In this document: piece after piece, positions 51,681-60,577 of the stretch | Layout of the letters: each line of letters opens with the position of its first letter | Position numbering within the stretch: the first letter of the stretch is position 1 | NCBI GenBank assembly: GCA_017651185.1 | Contig: JAGCDJ010000042.1 | Span: 1 to 64,000, forward strand | Source: Bacteroidales bacterium | GTDB lineage: Bacteria > Bacteroidota > Bacteroidia > Bacteroidales > ML635J-15 | DNA length: 64,000 bases | Reading direction: 5' to 3' | The notes under the pieces: model-generated | Told to the model about the DNA's origin: nothing | What the model saw: the letters and a program-made list of their open reading frames with translations, nothing else | Database searches by the model: none | Made by a program: the position numbers and the translations under genes

Positions 51681-52088
51681 ATGAAAGACCTCGAAGCAGT
51701 AAGCAAAACGGTAAGGATCAATAATTCCGACCAGCGAATTTTCGCTTATTGGAGCGACTTGCGCAACATCACACGGATGATTCCGCCAGAAGCCGATGCA
51801 GAAATAAATGCAACCGAAGATTCGTGCACCGTTACGGTAAAAGGACAGACCTTTGTTGTCAAAATTCTCGAAAAGGAAGAATACAAGCTGATAAAACTCG
51901 GCACCGAGGAAGGCACAAAGATGGGATTCACGGCCTGGATACAACTGAAATCGCTCAGCGAATACGAAACCGCAGGACGAATAACCATACGCGCCGATGT
52001 ACCGCTACTCATGCGCCCAATGCTCAAAGGGAAACTCAACGAAGGTATAAACAGACTGGCAGATGCATTGAAGATGATACCGTATTAA
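51681..52088 (+). CDS. SRPBCC-like small protein
   Basis: A 135-residue protein whose pattern (TVRINNSDQRIFAYWSDLRN, a run of alternating strands, and a final helix LNEGINRLADALKMIPY) fits the SRPBCC/START-like fold that binds hydrophobic ligands in a deep pocket. It lies 12 nt after pyrE, an arrangement also seen in other Bacteroidetes, and probably shares its transcript. The ligand is unknown. Confidence 0.7.
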   Translation: MKDLEAVSKTVRINNSDQRIFAYWSDLRNITRMIPPEADAEINATEDSCTVTVKGQTFVVKILEKEEYKLIKLGTEEGTKMGFTAWIQLKSLSEYETAGRITIRADVPLLMRPMLKGKLNEGINRLADALKMIPY

Positions 52089-52112
52089 ATTTGAATTGAC
52101 AATGAATATATC

Positions 52113-52142
52113 TGTAGGTTCGCAATGCATTGCGAGCCTACA
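52113..52142. repeat. 30-bp near-perfect palindrome, copy 1 (family 2)
   Basis: TGTAGG arm, core CGCAATGCATTGCG, CCTACA arm, with a single mismatched pair. Related copies lie at 57559-57591 and 57601-57633; a half copy lies at 60407-60424. Confidence 0.8.
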
Positions 52143-52178
52143 AGAAACAAAATCAAACAATATCAAACAACCATAAAC

Positions 52179-52219
52179 TTAGAAACGCCGCAGGCATAGA
52201 AACTTAGAAACATAGAAAC
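52179..52219. repeat. Octamer (a/t)TAGAAAC repeats
   Basis: Four copies of TTAGAAAC or ATAGAAAC, three of them in direct tandem at 52196-52219, in the leader of purC. Confidence 0.6.
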
Positions 52220-52236
52220 AAAAAATAAAAACACTC

Positions 52237-53187
52237 ATGAAAGCATTAACAAAGACAAACTTCAAATTCGCAAACCAGAAAGGCCTATACAACGGCAAGG
52301 TTCGCGACGTATATAACATCAACGACGAACTGATGGTAATGGTCGTTACCGACAGAATCTCCGCATTCGACGTTATACTACCAAAAGGCATTCCGTTCAA
52401 GGGACAGGTACTCAACCAGATAGCATCGAAATTCCTCGACCTCACTTCCGACATCGTTCCAAACTGGAAGATAGGTTCGCCCGACCCGATGGTAACCGTT
52501 GGTCACAAGTGCGAAGGATACCCCGTAGAAATGATTGTACGCGGCTATCTTACAGGCAGTTCGTGGCGTGAATACAAGAACGGAGCAAGACAAATCTGCG
52601 GAGTTCCGATTCCCGACGGAATGAAGGAACACCAGAAATTCGAAAAGCCAATCCTTACTCCTACTACAAAGGCAGAACTCGGCATGCACGATGAAAACAT
52701 CTCGCGCGAAGAAATCATCAGCCGCGGATTGATTCCAGAAGACGAATACAAGAAACTGGAAGAATACTCGCTCAAACTTTTCGAACGTGGTAGCGAAATT
52801 GCCAACAAGATGGGACTTATCCTTGTTGATACCAAGTACGAATTTGGCAAGAAGGACGGCAAGATTTACCTCATCGATGAAATCCACACGCCCGACTCAT
52901 CGCGCTATTTCTACCTCGACACCTATCAGGCAAACTTTGACGCTGGCAAGCCACAAAGACAGCTCTCGAAGGAATTTGTACGCGAATGGCTGATGGACAA
53001 CGGTTTCCAAGGCAAGGAAGGACAGCAAGTTCCCGAAATGACCGAAGAAATTGTAAACGGAATATCGGACCGCTACATCGAATTGTATGAAAAGATTACT
53101 GGCGAAAAATTCCAGAAATCGGAATCGGACAACCTTGAAGAAAGAATTTTCAACAACGTAAATAAATTCTTAACCGAACTCAAATGA
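52237..53187 (+). CDS. purC: Phosphoribosylaminoimidazole-succinocarboxamide synthase
   Basis: SAICAR synthetase, which joins aspartate to CAIR in purine synthesis. [25 protein letters not shown] and the ATP-site [15 protein letters not shown] are present, as is [15 protein letters not shown]. At 316 residues it belongs to the longer type that also occurs in eukaryotes and many Bacteroidetes. It overlaps ugd by 4 nt (ATGA). Confidence 0.96.
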   Translation: MKALTKTNFKFANQKGLYNGKVRDVYNINDELMVMVVTDRISAFDVILPKGIPFKGQVLNQIASKFLDLTSDIVPNWKIGSPDPMVTVGHKCEGYPVEMIVRGYLTGSSWREYKNGARQICGVPIPDGMKEHQKFEKPILTPTTKAELGMHDENISREEIISRGLIPEDEYKKLEEYSLKLFERGSEIANKMGLILVDTKYEFGKKDGKIYLIDEIHTPDSSRYFYLDTYQANFDAGKPQRQLSKEFVREWLMDNGFQGKEGQQVPEMTEEIVNGISDRYIELYEKITGEKFQKSESDNLEERIFNNVNKFLTELK

Positions 53188-54497
53188 AGATAGCTGTTAT
53201 TGGCACCGGTTATGTTGGACTTGTTTCGGGAACCTGCTTCTCGGAAATGGGCGTAAAAGTTTCGTGCCTCGACATCGACCGCAAGAAGATAGAAAACCTG
53301 AACAACGGCATACTCCCAATATGGGAACCAGGACTAAAGGACATGGTCGACAACAACATGCGCAAGGGTTTGCTTTCGTTTACCAGCGACTATGCCGAAG
53401 CAATTAAGGATGCCGATGCCGCATTTATCTGCGTGGGCACACCGCCAGACGAGGACGGAAGTGCCGACCTGCAATATGTGCTTGCAGTTGCACACGAAAT
53501 TGGTCGCAACATAAACAACTACATGGTTGTTGTCACAAAAAGCACCGTGCCAATAGGGACTGCTGAAAAAGTTCGCAAGGCCGTTGCCGAAGAAATAGCA
53601 GCACGAAACATAGACATAAAGTTCGACGTTGCATCCAATCCCGAATTCCTGAAGGAAGGCGATGCCGTAAAGGACAATCTCCATCCCGACAGGATCGTAG
53701 TAGGCGTTGACAGCGACAAGGCACGCGAAATCATGGACAGGTTGTACAAACCATTCGTACTCAACGGACATCCAATAATCTACATGGACATTCCATCGGC
53801 AGAAATCACCAAATACGCAGCAAATGCAATGTTGGCCACCAAGATTTCCTTCATCAACGACATCGCCAACTTCTGCGACAAGGTCGGAGCCGACATCAAC
53901 AGCGTCCGCCGAGGCATTGGAACCGACAAGCGCATTGGACCGTATTTCATATACGCAGGTACCGGATATGGTGGTTCGTGCTTCCCCAAAGACGTGAAAG
54001 CACTTATCAAGTCGGCAAGTGACTACGGATACTCGCTCGAAATACTTAAAGCAGTCGAAAATGTAAACAACCGCCAGAAGGAAACGCTATACGACAAGGT
54101 CTACAAGTATTTCAACGGAGACCTCAAGGGCAAGAAGATTGCGATGTGGGGCCTGGCGTTCAAACCCAACACCGACGACATGCGCGAAGCACCTGCACTC
54201 GTTCTCGCAGAAAAATTCACCAGCATGGGTGCTGAAATTTTTGCATACGACCCAGTTGCCATGGACGAAGCAAAGCGTCGCCTTGGTGACATGATAACTC
54301 TTTGTAAATCACCATACGAGGCAACAGAAAATGCTGATGCACTACTGCTCGTAACCGAATGGACAGAATTTAGGGTTTTAGACTACAAACAGCTAACAAA
54401 GATGAAACAAAAACTCATTTTCGACGGACGAAACATTTACGACCCCGCAGAAGTAAGAAAATTTGGTTTCCAGTATTTCGGAATAGGCAGAAGATAG
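53184..54497 (+). CDS. ugd: UDP-glucose 6-dehydrogenase
   Basis: Two-step oxidation of UDP-glucose to UDP-glucuronate, a precursor of surface glycans. NAD site [11 protein letters not shown] at the N-terminus, [15 protein letters not shown], the catalytic Cys in [14 protein letters not shown], and the C-terminal domain with [16 protein letters not shown]. 437 aa, normal length. It is coupled to purC through a 4-nt overlap. Confidence 0.95.
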   Translation: MKIAVIGTGYVGLVSGTCFSEMGVKVSCLDIDRKKIENLNNGILPIWEPGLKDMVDNNMRKGLLSFTSDYAEAIKDADAAFICVGTPPDEDGSADLQYVLAVAHEIGRNINNYMVVVTKSTVPIGTAEKVRKAVAEEIAARNIDIKFDVASNPEFLKEGDAVKDNLHPDRIVVGVDSDKAREIMDRLYKPFVLNGHPIIYMDIPSAEITKYAANAMLATKISFINDIANFCDKVGADINSVRRGIGTDKRIGPYFIYAGTGYGGSCFPKDVKALIKSASDYGYSLEILKAVENVNNRQKETLYDKVYKYFNGDLKGKKIAMWGLAFKPNTDDMREAPALVLAEKFTSMGAEIFAYDPVAMDEAKRRLGDMITLCKSPYEATENADALLLVTEWTEFRVLDYKQLTKMKQKLIFDGRNIYDPAEVRKFGFQYFGIGRR

Positions 54498-54568
54498 TTA
54501 TCAACCGTAGTTAATAAATATTAACATAATTTTGTCTGTAAAGAATAGGTGCTTTAGAAAAAAGCAAC

Positions 54569-54577
54569 TACCTTTGC
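54569..54577 (+). promoter_or_regulatory. -7 promoter box for the 54595 operon
   Basis: TACCTTTGC, exact consensus, 17 nt before the ATG at 54595. Confidence 0.65.
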
Positions 54578-54594
54578 AGACAATTTGTTTTTAT

Positions 54595-55467
54595 ATGAGA
54601 AGGTTAGTCGTAACAATATTACTGATGGTGTCGATGTTCTTGGGCGGTATTTCTGCAATCGCACAGGTAAAAAACGGCGTACACAGTAAATTAGCTAAAT
54701 ATTTTGAGAACGAACAATGGGAAGACCTTGCATTCAAGTGCGACAAGATGATGGTGCTGGAAAAATACAAAAACGATGCAGAACTATACCTATATTCGGC
54801 ATACGCATACGCAAAGATTTTCACGATGTGCCTCGACGACCCAAAACTTCTTGACAAAACTCCAGAATACCTTCAGTCGTATGACCTAGCTTTGCGCTAT
54901 TCTGTCAACGCAAAGAAAAAGGACAAGAAGGCAAAAGTCCTTTTCCCCGACAACGACGACCTGCTTAAAGACATTGCCGTAATTGGCATGTACTATGTAG
55001 ACCACTATGTAAGCGTTGGCAAATATTCCAAAGCAAACTCAAAGGTACGTAAAATATTAAAGACCTATTCAGACGACAACTTCGTTGCTCTAAACGGATG
55101 CCTCGCAGCAATAACAGGCGATACAGCGACGGCAAACCCCATAATCCAGAACCTTGAAAACTTAGCAGAGAAAGGAAAACGCAGGGAAAAAGATACCGAC
55201 TTTGCCATGATTGAAGCGTTTGACATATATGCATCATGGCTTTTGACAAAGGAAACGCCTGATACTGACGAAGCCAAGAGAATCATAGCATTGGGATTGA
55301 AACTCTTCCCCGAAGAACCGGTTCTCGTATACGACATGGAACTGGCAAAAGACCCCGAATACGCAACCGAACATGCAAAACCGGAAAATTCAAAGAAGGC
55401 GGACTTTATGGTAAGGGCTTCTGCTATAACCGACGATGATGACGAAGACGATGAAGACGATGAATAA
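54595..55467 (+). CDS. Exported helical (TPR-like) protein with an acidic tail
   Basis: A 290-residue protein from ATG at 54595; the frame extends upstream, but the promoter box lies there. The signal peptide ends near ISAIAQV. The body is made of helical pairs of TPR type (LYLYSAYAYAKIF, YVDHYVSVGKYSKANSKVRK, AFDIYASWLLT). The last 10 residues are all Asp or Glu. It heads an overlapping run with mtnP. A scaffold role is likely; the partner is unknown. Confidence 0.7.
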   Translation: MRRLVVTILLMVSMFLGGISAIAQVKNGVHSKLAKYFENEQWEDLAFKCDKMMVLEKYKNDAELYLYSAYAYAKIFTMCLDDPKLLDKTPEYLQSYDLALRYSVNAKKKDKKAKVLFPDNDDLLKDIAVIGMYYVDHYVSVGKYSKANSKVRKILKTYSDDNFVALNGCLAAITGDTATANPIIQNLENLAEKGKRREKDTDFAMIEAFDIYASWLLTKETPDTDEAKRIIALGLKLFPEEPVLVYDMELAKDPEYATEHAKPENSKKADFMVRASAITDDDDEDDEDDE

Positions 55468-56212
55468 TAACACCATTGGAATAATAGGCGGTACTGGCCT
55501 CGAAAAAAGCAACATACTCGAAAATCAATCATCACAGATAATAACTACCTCTTTCGGAGAACCATCTTCACCGATAATTACAGGTAGCATCTGCGGAAAG
55601 AAAGTGGCAATAGTTTCTCGTCACGGACTGGAACATACAATCACGCCAAGCAATGTAAACTACCGTGCCAACATTATGGCGCTCAAGAAACTTGGCTGCA
55701 AGAATGTAATTGCTACAACCGCCTGCGGCAGCTTACGCGAAGAAATAGCTCCAGGACATTTCGCTGTTCCAGACCAGTTCATCGACTTCACAAAGCACAG
55801 AACAAACACCTTCTACGAAGAATTTGAGCCAGGCAATATGGTACACTGCCCAATGGCACATCCATACAACAGCCGTCTGCGCGAAATATTGGCAGAAGCG
55901 ACCAAAAAGCAAAACGCACCAGTCCACGAGGTTGCTACCATCATAACCATCGAAGGTCCAAGATTTTCATCAAAGGCAGAATCGAAGATGTTCCGCATGT
56001 GGGGAGCAGACCTCATCAACATGACAACGGCAACCGAAACCGCCCTTGCCAACGAAGCAGGACTAAACTACGCATTGCTCTCGATAGCAACCGACTACGA
56101 CTGCTGGAAAGATGACGAAAATCCTGTTTCTCTTGAAATGATACTCGAAAACTTCAAGAAAAGCGTCGACGTGATGCGAGAAATTCTCGTAGAGGCAATT
56201 AAAAACATTTGA
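55460..56212 (+). CDS. mtnP: S-methyl-5'-thioadenosine phosphorylase
   Basis: Splits methylthioadenosine with phosphate into adenine and methylthioribose-1-phosphate. IGIIGGTGLEKS at the start, VSRHGLEHTITPSNVNYRAN, TTACGSLREE, TIEGPRFSSKAES and the MTA-type end LSIATDYDCWKDD are present. The ATG at 55460 (MNNNTIGIIGG) is chosen among four in-frame Met codons because the upstream ones lie in the acidic tail of the previous gene. The overlap is 8 nt. Confidence 0.9.
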   Translation: MNNNTIGIIGGTGLEKSNILENQSSQIITTSFGEPSSPIITGSICGKKVAIVSRHGLEHTITPSNVNYRANIMALKKLGCKNVIATTACGSLREEIAPGHFAVPDQFIDFTKHRTNTFYEEFEPGNMVHCPMAHPYNSRLREILAEATKKQNAPVHEVATIITIEGPRFSSKAESKMFRMWGADLINMTTATETALANEAGLNYALLSIATDYDCWKDDENPVSLEMILENFKKSVDVMREILVEAIKNI

Positions 56213-56214
56213 AA

Positions 56215-56958
56215 ATGACAAAAATTACAAGTTACGAGGTTCTCAGGATTATAAACAGAAAACCTCTCTTTTTGAGCGACCATTTCACAAGGTTCGAAAA
56301 TACGCTTGCTTCCGTCGATAGCAATTTAAAAATCGAAAATATACAGTTCGGCAGTATGCTGTACAAGTGTATAGCCGACAACAACATAGAAAACGGCAAC
56401 ATAAAGGTAGAAGCCATTTACGACAGCGAAAGCAAAACTATGGAATACATCTGCCACGAAATTCCCCACCACTACCCTACTGCCGAACAATACAAAATGG
56501 GCGTTCCTACCAAAACTTTCGCTTACGAGCGCCAGAATCCGCACAACAAGATTTGGAACCAGAACCTGCGTGATACCGTTGACAAGTTCATCGCCGACAA
56601 CGAGATATTTGAAGCCGTGTATGTAAACACGCACAACAAGATAACCGAAGGCACACGCTCCAACATTTTCTTCATCAATGGCGACAAACTGGTTTCGGCA
56701 CAGGAGAAGGACATTCTGAAAGGTGTTACGCGCAAATACATAATCGACACCGCAAAACGCAACGGATTTGTCTATGAGGAAAAGGACATAGACCTGTCGG
56801 AAATATCCAATTTCGATGCGGCATTCATATCTGGCACATCACCAAAGATTCTACCAATAGCAACAATGGACGATGTGAAGTTCGATGTCGAAAACGAAAA
56901 ATTGCGGCTGCTCATGCAGAAATTCAACGAAGTCATAAACCAAAACATCGGACAGTGA
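56215..56958 (+). CDS. Class IV PLP-dependent aminotransferase
   Basis: A 248-residue enzyme of the branched-chain aminotransferase/aminodeoxychorismate-lyase type. YEVLRIINRKPLFLSDHFTRFE is the usual N-terminus, and NKITEGTRSNIFFINGDKL carries the conserved Glu and Ser-Asn that hold PLP. The Schiff-base Lys is likely in NPHNKIWN. Start ATG at 56215; a TTG at 56209 is possible. The substrate cannot be told from the sequence. It overlaps the next gene by 4 nt (GTGA). Confidence 0.8.
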   Translation: MTKITSYEVLRIINRKPLFLSDHFTRFENTLASVDSNLKIENIQFGSMLYKCIADNNIENGNIKVEAIYDSESKTMEYICHEIPHHYPTAEQYKMGVPTKTFAYERQNPHNKIWNQNLRDTVDKFIADNEIFEAVYVNTHNKITEGTRSNIFFINGDKLVSAQEKDILKGVTRKYIIDTAKRNGFVYEEKDIDLSEISNFDAAFISGTSPKILPIATMDDVKFDVENEKLRLLMQKFNEVINQNIGQ

Positions 56959-57554
56959 CACAAAGCATTAAACATACGATTATTATTGCAATAGTCGCAA
57001 TGTTCGCTTCTTTTTGCGCAAACGCACAAGAAAACTGGCGCAATTGCAACTGTGACACACCTATATATTATCGTATCTGCGAAAGTGGCAAGGACTATCA
57101 AGTCAAATGCAAATTTCTAATCAACAAGCCGACAGACAAGTGCATAGACATATTCTGCAATGCCGAGAACCATACAAAATGGATTTACAACTGCATCGAA
57201 AGCAGTATCTTGGAAAAGGATTCGGCATCGGGAATATTCCGCAACATAATTGAAGCACCATTCTTCATGAAAGACCGCGAAGTGTTTGTAGAATATAAAG
57301 TTAAGCACAACGATGATGGTAGCATTACGATTACAAACATCTGTCTGCCCGACTACCGACCACGCAACGACAAGTACGAACGCATAACACGCCTGAAAGC
57401 GACATACATTTTTACCCCCAAAGGCAAAAATTCGACAGAGGTGGATTATTTCACCGAAACCGGCGGACCAGCAAACCTTCCCGACTTTCTGCTGCACATT
57501 TTCATGTGCAAATCGACAATGCAGACAATTGAGAATCTGAACAAAATGTATTAA
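56955..57554 (+). CDS. Exported START-domain-like protein
   Basis: A 199-residue protein with a signal peptide ending ASFCANAQE and a GTG start that overlaps the aminotransferase stop. The mature part follows the START/StAR lipid-transfer pattern: YRICESGKDYQVKCKFLIN, then NHTKWIYNCIESSIL, PFFMKDREVFVEY and NLPDFLLHIFMCKSTMQTI. It would bind a lipid or other hydrophobic molecule in the periplasm. Last gene of the 54595-57554 run. Confidence 0.78.
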   Translation: MTQSIKHTIIIAIVAMFASFCANAQENWRNCNCDTPIYYRICESGKDYQVKCKFLINKPTDKCIDIFCNAENHTKWIYNCIESSILEKDSASGIFRNIIEAPFFMKDREVFVEYKVKHNDDGSITITNICLPDYRPRNDKYERITRLKATYIFTPKGKNSTEVDYFTETGGPANLPDFLLHIFMCKSTMQTIENLNKMY

Positions 57555-57558
57555 TAGT

Positions 57559-57633
57559 ATCTCGCAAGGCATTGCGAGACTACGTGTTTTTGGGATATTT
57601 ATCTCGCAAAGCATTGCGAGACTACATGTTTTT
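57559..57633. repeat. Two direct copies of a 33-bp palindromic unit (family 2)
   Basis: 57559-57591 and 57601-57633 differ at 2 of 33 positions. Each holds a CTCGCAA-GC-TTGCGAG hairpin and ACTAC(G/A)TGTTTTT. The T run after each hairpin means they could also terminate the START gene. Confidence 0.8.
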
Positions 57634-57668
57634 AAATATTTAAATCATTGAATCTTCAAACTTTTATA

Positions 57669-57677
57669 TACTTTTGC
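57669..57677 (+). promoter_or_regulatory. -7 promoter box for the iron-uptake group
   Basis: TACTTTTGC, exact consensus, 16 nt before the ATG at 57694. Confidence 0.6.
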
Positions 57678-57693
57678 ACCGCAATTTAAAGGC

Positions 57694-58047
57694 ATGGAGA
57701 AGCTACGGAAAATATTATGCGCATTGTTTCTGACATTGTTCGTAGGAATGTTCCTAAGCAACACTATATTCCCTCATAGTCATAACGTTAGGGGAATAAT
57801 AATCGTGCATTCGCACCCGTACAATCCATTCTCACCCGAAAAACACCAGCATAATGATGATGAAATAAACCTCATCGCATTTCTGGGAAATTGCCCCGTA
57901 ATCGAAAACGAAATTCAAGATTTTTCACAGGTCTTCCTAACGCCAACACTTTTCGTTCCCAAGGCATACATCCAAAGTAATCCGCAAGACGAAAAGCAGT
58001 TGTTTTCCCGTCCTCGCGACCCTCCTATCGCCACATTATTCTCATAA
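57694..58047 (+). CDS. Histidine-rich membrane-anchored protein upstream of the TonB receptor
   Basis: A 117-residue protein with one N-terminal hydrophobic segment (about residues 7-26). Three His pairs follow close to it: FPHSH (28, 30), VHSHPY (39, 41) and KHQHN (51, 53), a likely metal-binding patch. The C-terminus is short and Pro-rich. Small proteins of this kind precede TonB receptor genes in other Bacteroidetes. It lies 57 nt upstream of the receptor gene. A role in metal sensing or delivery is an inference. Confidence 0.6.
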   Translation: MEKLRKILCALFLTLFVGMFLSNTIFPHSHNVRGIIIVHSHPYNPFSPEKHQHNDDEINLIAFLGNCPVIENEIQDFSQVFLTPTLFVPKAYIQSNPQDEKQLFSRPRDPPIATLFS

Positions 58048-58104
58048 AAAGTGGTAAACAATGCCTAACTAGGCAAACGATAGGATTTTTACAAAAAGCA
58101 CAAA

Positions 58105-60387
58105 ATGAAGAATTATATTTTGTTAGCAGTAATGCTAACTGTAAGTCTATGCATGATGGCACAGACAAACAAGACCGATGCAAACATTTTCGGTCATGTG
58201 GTTGACAAGCAGAGTGGCGAACATCTGCCATACATAAACATAATGGTGAAAGGAACATCGATAGGCACCGCCACCGATGCTACTGGACACTTCCACCTCA
58301 ACAACCTACCAACTGGAAAACTTACCATTGTAGCACAAAGCATCGGCTACATGTCGCAGGAAAAGGTAGTTGATGTGGAAAAAGGCAAAATGATTGAGCT
58401 GAACTTCGAAATTGAGGAAGATGCCATAATGCTAAACGATGTCGTGGTTTCGGCAAACAAGAACCAGACTAGCAGAATGGAAGCACCTGTGGTTGTGGGC
58501 GTTATATCGCCAAAGACATTTGAAAACACCAACTCGGTTTGCCTTGCCGAAGGTCTCAACTTCCAACCCGGCTTAAGGTTGGAAACAAACTGCCAGAACT
58601 GCGGATTCCAGCAAGTGAGAATAAACGGACTGGAAGGTTCCTACTCGCAGATTCTTATTGATGGCAGAGCCGTAAGCAGCGCATTGTCGCAGGTTTACGG
58701 ACTTGAGCAGATTCCTGTTAACATGATTGAGAAAGTGGAAGTTATTCGCGGTGGCGGTTCGGCAATTTTCGGATCAAACGCCGTAGCAGGAACAATAAAC
58801 ATACTTACACGCGAACCGCAGTTCAACAGCCTTTCGCTCGGCAACACCACCACGCTAATCGGAATGAAGAAAGCCGATGTAAACACCACGCTCAACGCAT
58901 CGGTGGTTTCGAACGACAACAAGGCAGGCATAACAATATTCGCATCGGCCCGTCAGCGCAGTCCGTTTGACTACGATGGCGACGGTTTTACCGAAATCGG
59001 CAAGATTAACGCCAAGAACATCGGCTTCCGCGGTTACCTTAAAACAGGCGACTACACCAAACTCACGCTCGAATACCACACTATGGATGAATTCCGTCGC
59101 GGAGGCAACAAACTCACTCAACCAGCACACGAAGCCGACATTACCGAACAAACCGACCACAACATACACTGCGCCGGTGCAAAATACGACATCTTCTCGA
59201 AGAACAGCAAGCATTGGTTCGAGATATATTCATCATTGCAAAACATAAACCGCAGCAGTTACTATGGCACAGGGCAAGATCCAAACGCATACGGCAATAC
59301 CAAAGATTTTGCATCGGTAAGCGGATTCCAGTATGTATTCTTCATGGATAAGTTCCTATTTATGCCCGCCACGCTCACAACTGGTATTGAATACAACTAC
59401 AACTCACTTTATGACGAGTCGATTGGCTACAACAGAATTATCAAGCAAAAAATCAACATATACAGCGCATTCATACAGAACGAATGGAAGATAACAAAGC
59501 TATCATTCCTCATCGGCGGAAGAATCGACAAGCACAACATGATAAAAAATCCGATAATCAGTCCGCGTTGCAACATAAGGTATTCGCCGCTGAAATGGAT
59601 GTCGATGCGCGCTGGTTACGCAATGGGCTTCCGCGCTCCTCAGGCATTCAACGAAGATTTGCACATTGCCGCTGTCGGCGGAGAAGTTTCGCTCATCAGC
59701 ATCGACCCAGCATTAAGACCTGAAAAGTCGCACTCGGCAAACGCATCCATAGATTTCAATACACAATGGTCAAAGTCGGCAATTGATTTCCTTGTCGAAG
59801 GATTCTACACCGTGCTTAACGATGTGTTCATTCTTGAAGAAAATGGTCACGATGCTGCTGGCAACCTATTGCTAACCAGAACAAACGGAAGCGGAGCAAC
59901 CGTTGCTGGCGTAAACTTTGAACTAAAGTACATTCCAATAAAGAAAGTGGAAATTCAAGCCGGTTTCACCTACCAGCAAAGCCGATACAAGCAACCCGAA
60001 CAATGGAGCGAAACCGTTGTGGCACAAAGGCGTATGTTCCGCACTCCCGACACCTACGGTTTCCTGACAGTCTACTACAATCCGTTGCGAAACTTCGACA
60101 TTGCACTTTCGGGAACATATACTGGCAAGATGCTAATCCAGCATTTCGCAGGATACATAAGCGAGGATGCAGAAACCATCAGCAAGCCGTTCTTCGACAT
60201 GAACATGAAACTTTCGTACACCTTCAAAATAAAGGACGATGTTAACCTTGAAGCAAGTCTCGGCATGAAAAACATTTTCAACAGCTACCAGAACGACTTC
60301 GACCAAGACGAACTCCGCGATGCCGGCTACATATACGGTCCAAGTCTGCCGAGAAGCATATATTTCGGACTGAAAATTTCGCTGTAG
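58105..60387 (+). CDS. TonB-dependent outer-membrane receptor, probably for iron or heme
   Basis: A 760-residue receptor. Signal peptide ends CMMAQT. Residues about 28-115 are a carboxypeptidase-regulatory-like domain (IFGHVVDKQSGEHLPYINIM). The plug (about 120-240) includes LETNCQNCGFQQVRINGL and EKVEVIRGGGSAIFGSNAVAGTINI (two overlapping motifs), and the barrel runs to a C-terminal aromatic-rich strand (PRSIYFGLKISL). The paired Cys in NCQNCGF may form a disulfide. The FeoAB gene downstream points to iron, but the substrate is not proven. Confidence 0.87.
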   Translation: MKNYILLAVMLTVSLCMMAQTNKTDANIFGHVVDKQSGEHLPYINIMVKGTSIGTATDATGHFHLNNLPTGKLTIVAQSIGYMSQEKVVDVEKGKMIELNFEIEEDAIMLNDVVVSANKNQTSRMEAPVVVGVISPKTFENTNSVCLAEGLNFQPGLRLETNCQNCGFQQVRINGLEGSYSQILIDGRAVSSALSQVYGLEQIPVNMIEKVEVIRGGGSAIFGSNAVAGTINILTREPQFNSLSLGNTTTLIGMKKADVNTTLNASVVSNDNKAGITIFASARQRSPFDYDGDGFTEIGKINAKNIGFRGYLKTGDYTKLTLEYHTMDEFRRGGNKLTQPAHEADITEQTDHNIHCAGAKYDIFSKNSKHWFEIYSSLQNINRSSYYGTGQDPNAYGNTKDFASVSGFQYVFFMDKFLFMPATLTTGIEYNYNSLYDESIGYNRIIKQKINIYSAFIQNEWKITKLSFLIGGRIDKHNMIKNPIISPRCNIRYSPLKWMSMRAGYAMGFRAPQAFNEDLHIAAVGGEVSLISIDPALRPEKSHSANASIDFNTQWSKSAIDFLVEGFYTVLNDVFILEENGHDAAGNLLLTRTNGSGATVAGVNFELKYIPIKKVEIQAGFTYQQSRYKQPEQWSETVVAQRRMFRTPDTYGFLTVYYNPLRNFDIALSGTYTGKMLIQHFAGYISEDAETISKPFFDMNMKLSYTFKIKDDVNLEASLGMKNIFNSYQNDFDQDELRDAGYIYGPSLPRSIYFGLKISL

Positions 60388-60406
60388 GCATTATTATTCA
60401 ACATTT

Positions 60407-60482
60407 TGTAGGGGCGCAATGCACTGTGTTATTAATTGCCCATTACATCCATTGCAGATGCTGAAACAAGTTCAGCATGACA
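60407..60482. repeat. Spacer with half of a family 2 palindrome and a family 1 palindrome
   Basis: 60407-60424 matches the left half of the family 2 unit (TGTAGGGGCGCAATGCA). 60458-60478 is the second ATGCTGAA/TTCAGCAT palindrome (family 1, copy B). The two kinds lie together in front of feoB. Confidence 0.6.
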
Positions 60483-60549
60483 TTGGGGAATGATTGTCAA
60501 TTCAAAAAAATCCCAACAAATAGTGATTGCACACTTCGTGTATCCGCAA

Positions 60550-60558
60550 TACCTTTGT
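60550..60558 (+). promoter_or_regulatory. -7 promoter box for feoB
   Basis: TACCTTTGT, matches TAnnTTTG with T last, 19 nt before the ATG at 60578. No separate Fur site was recognised. Confidence 0.5.
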
Positions 60559-60577
60559 AGCGTTAAATTGGATTGTA

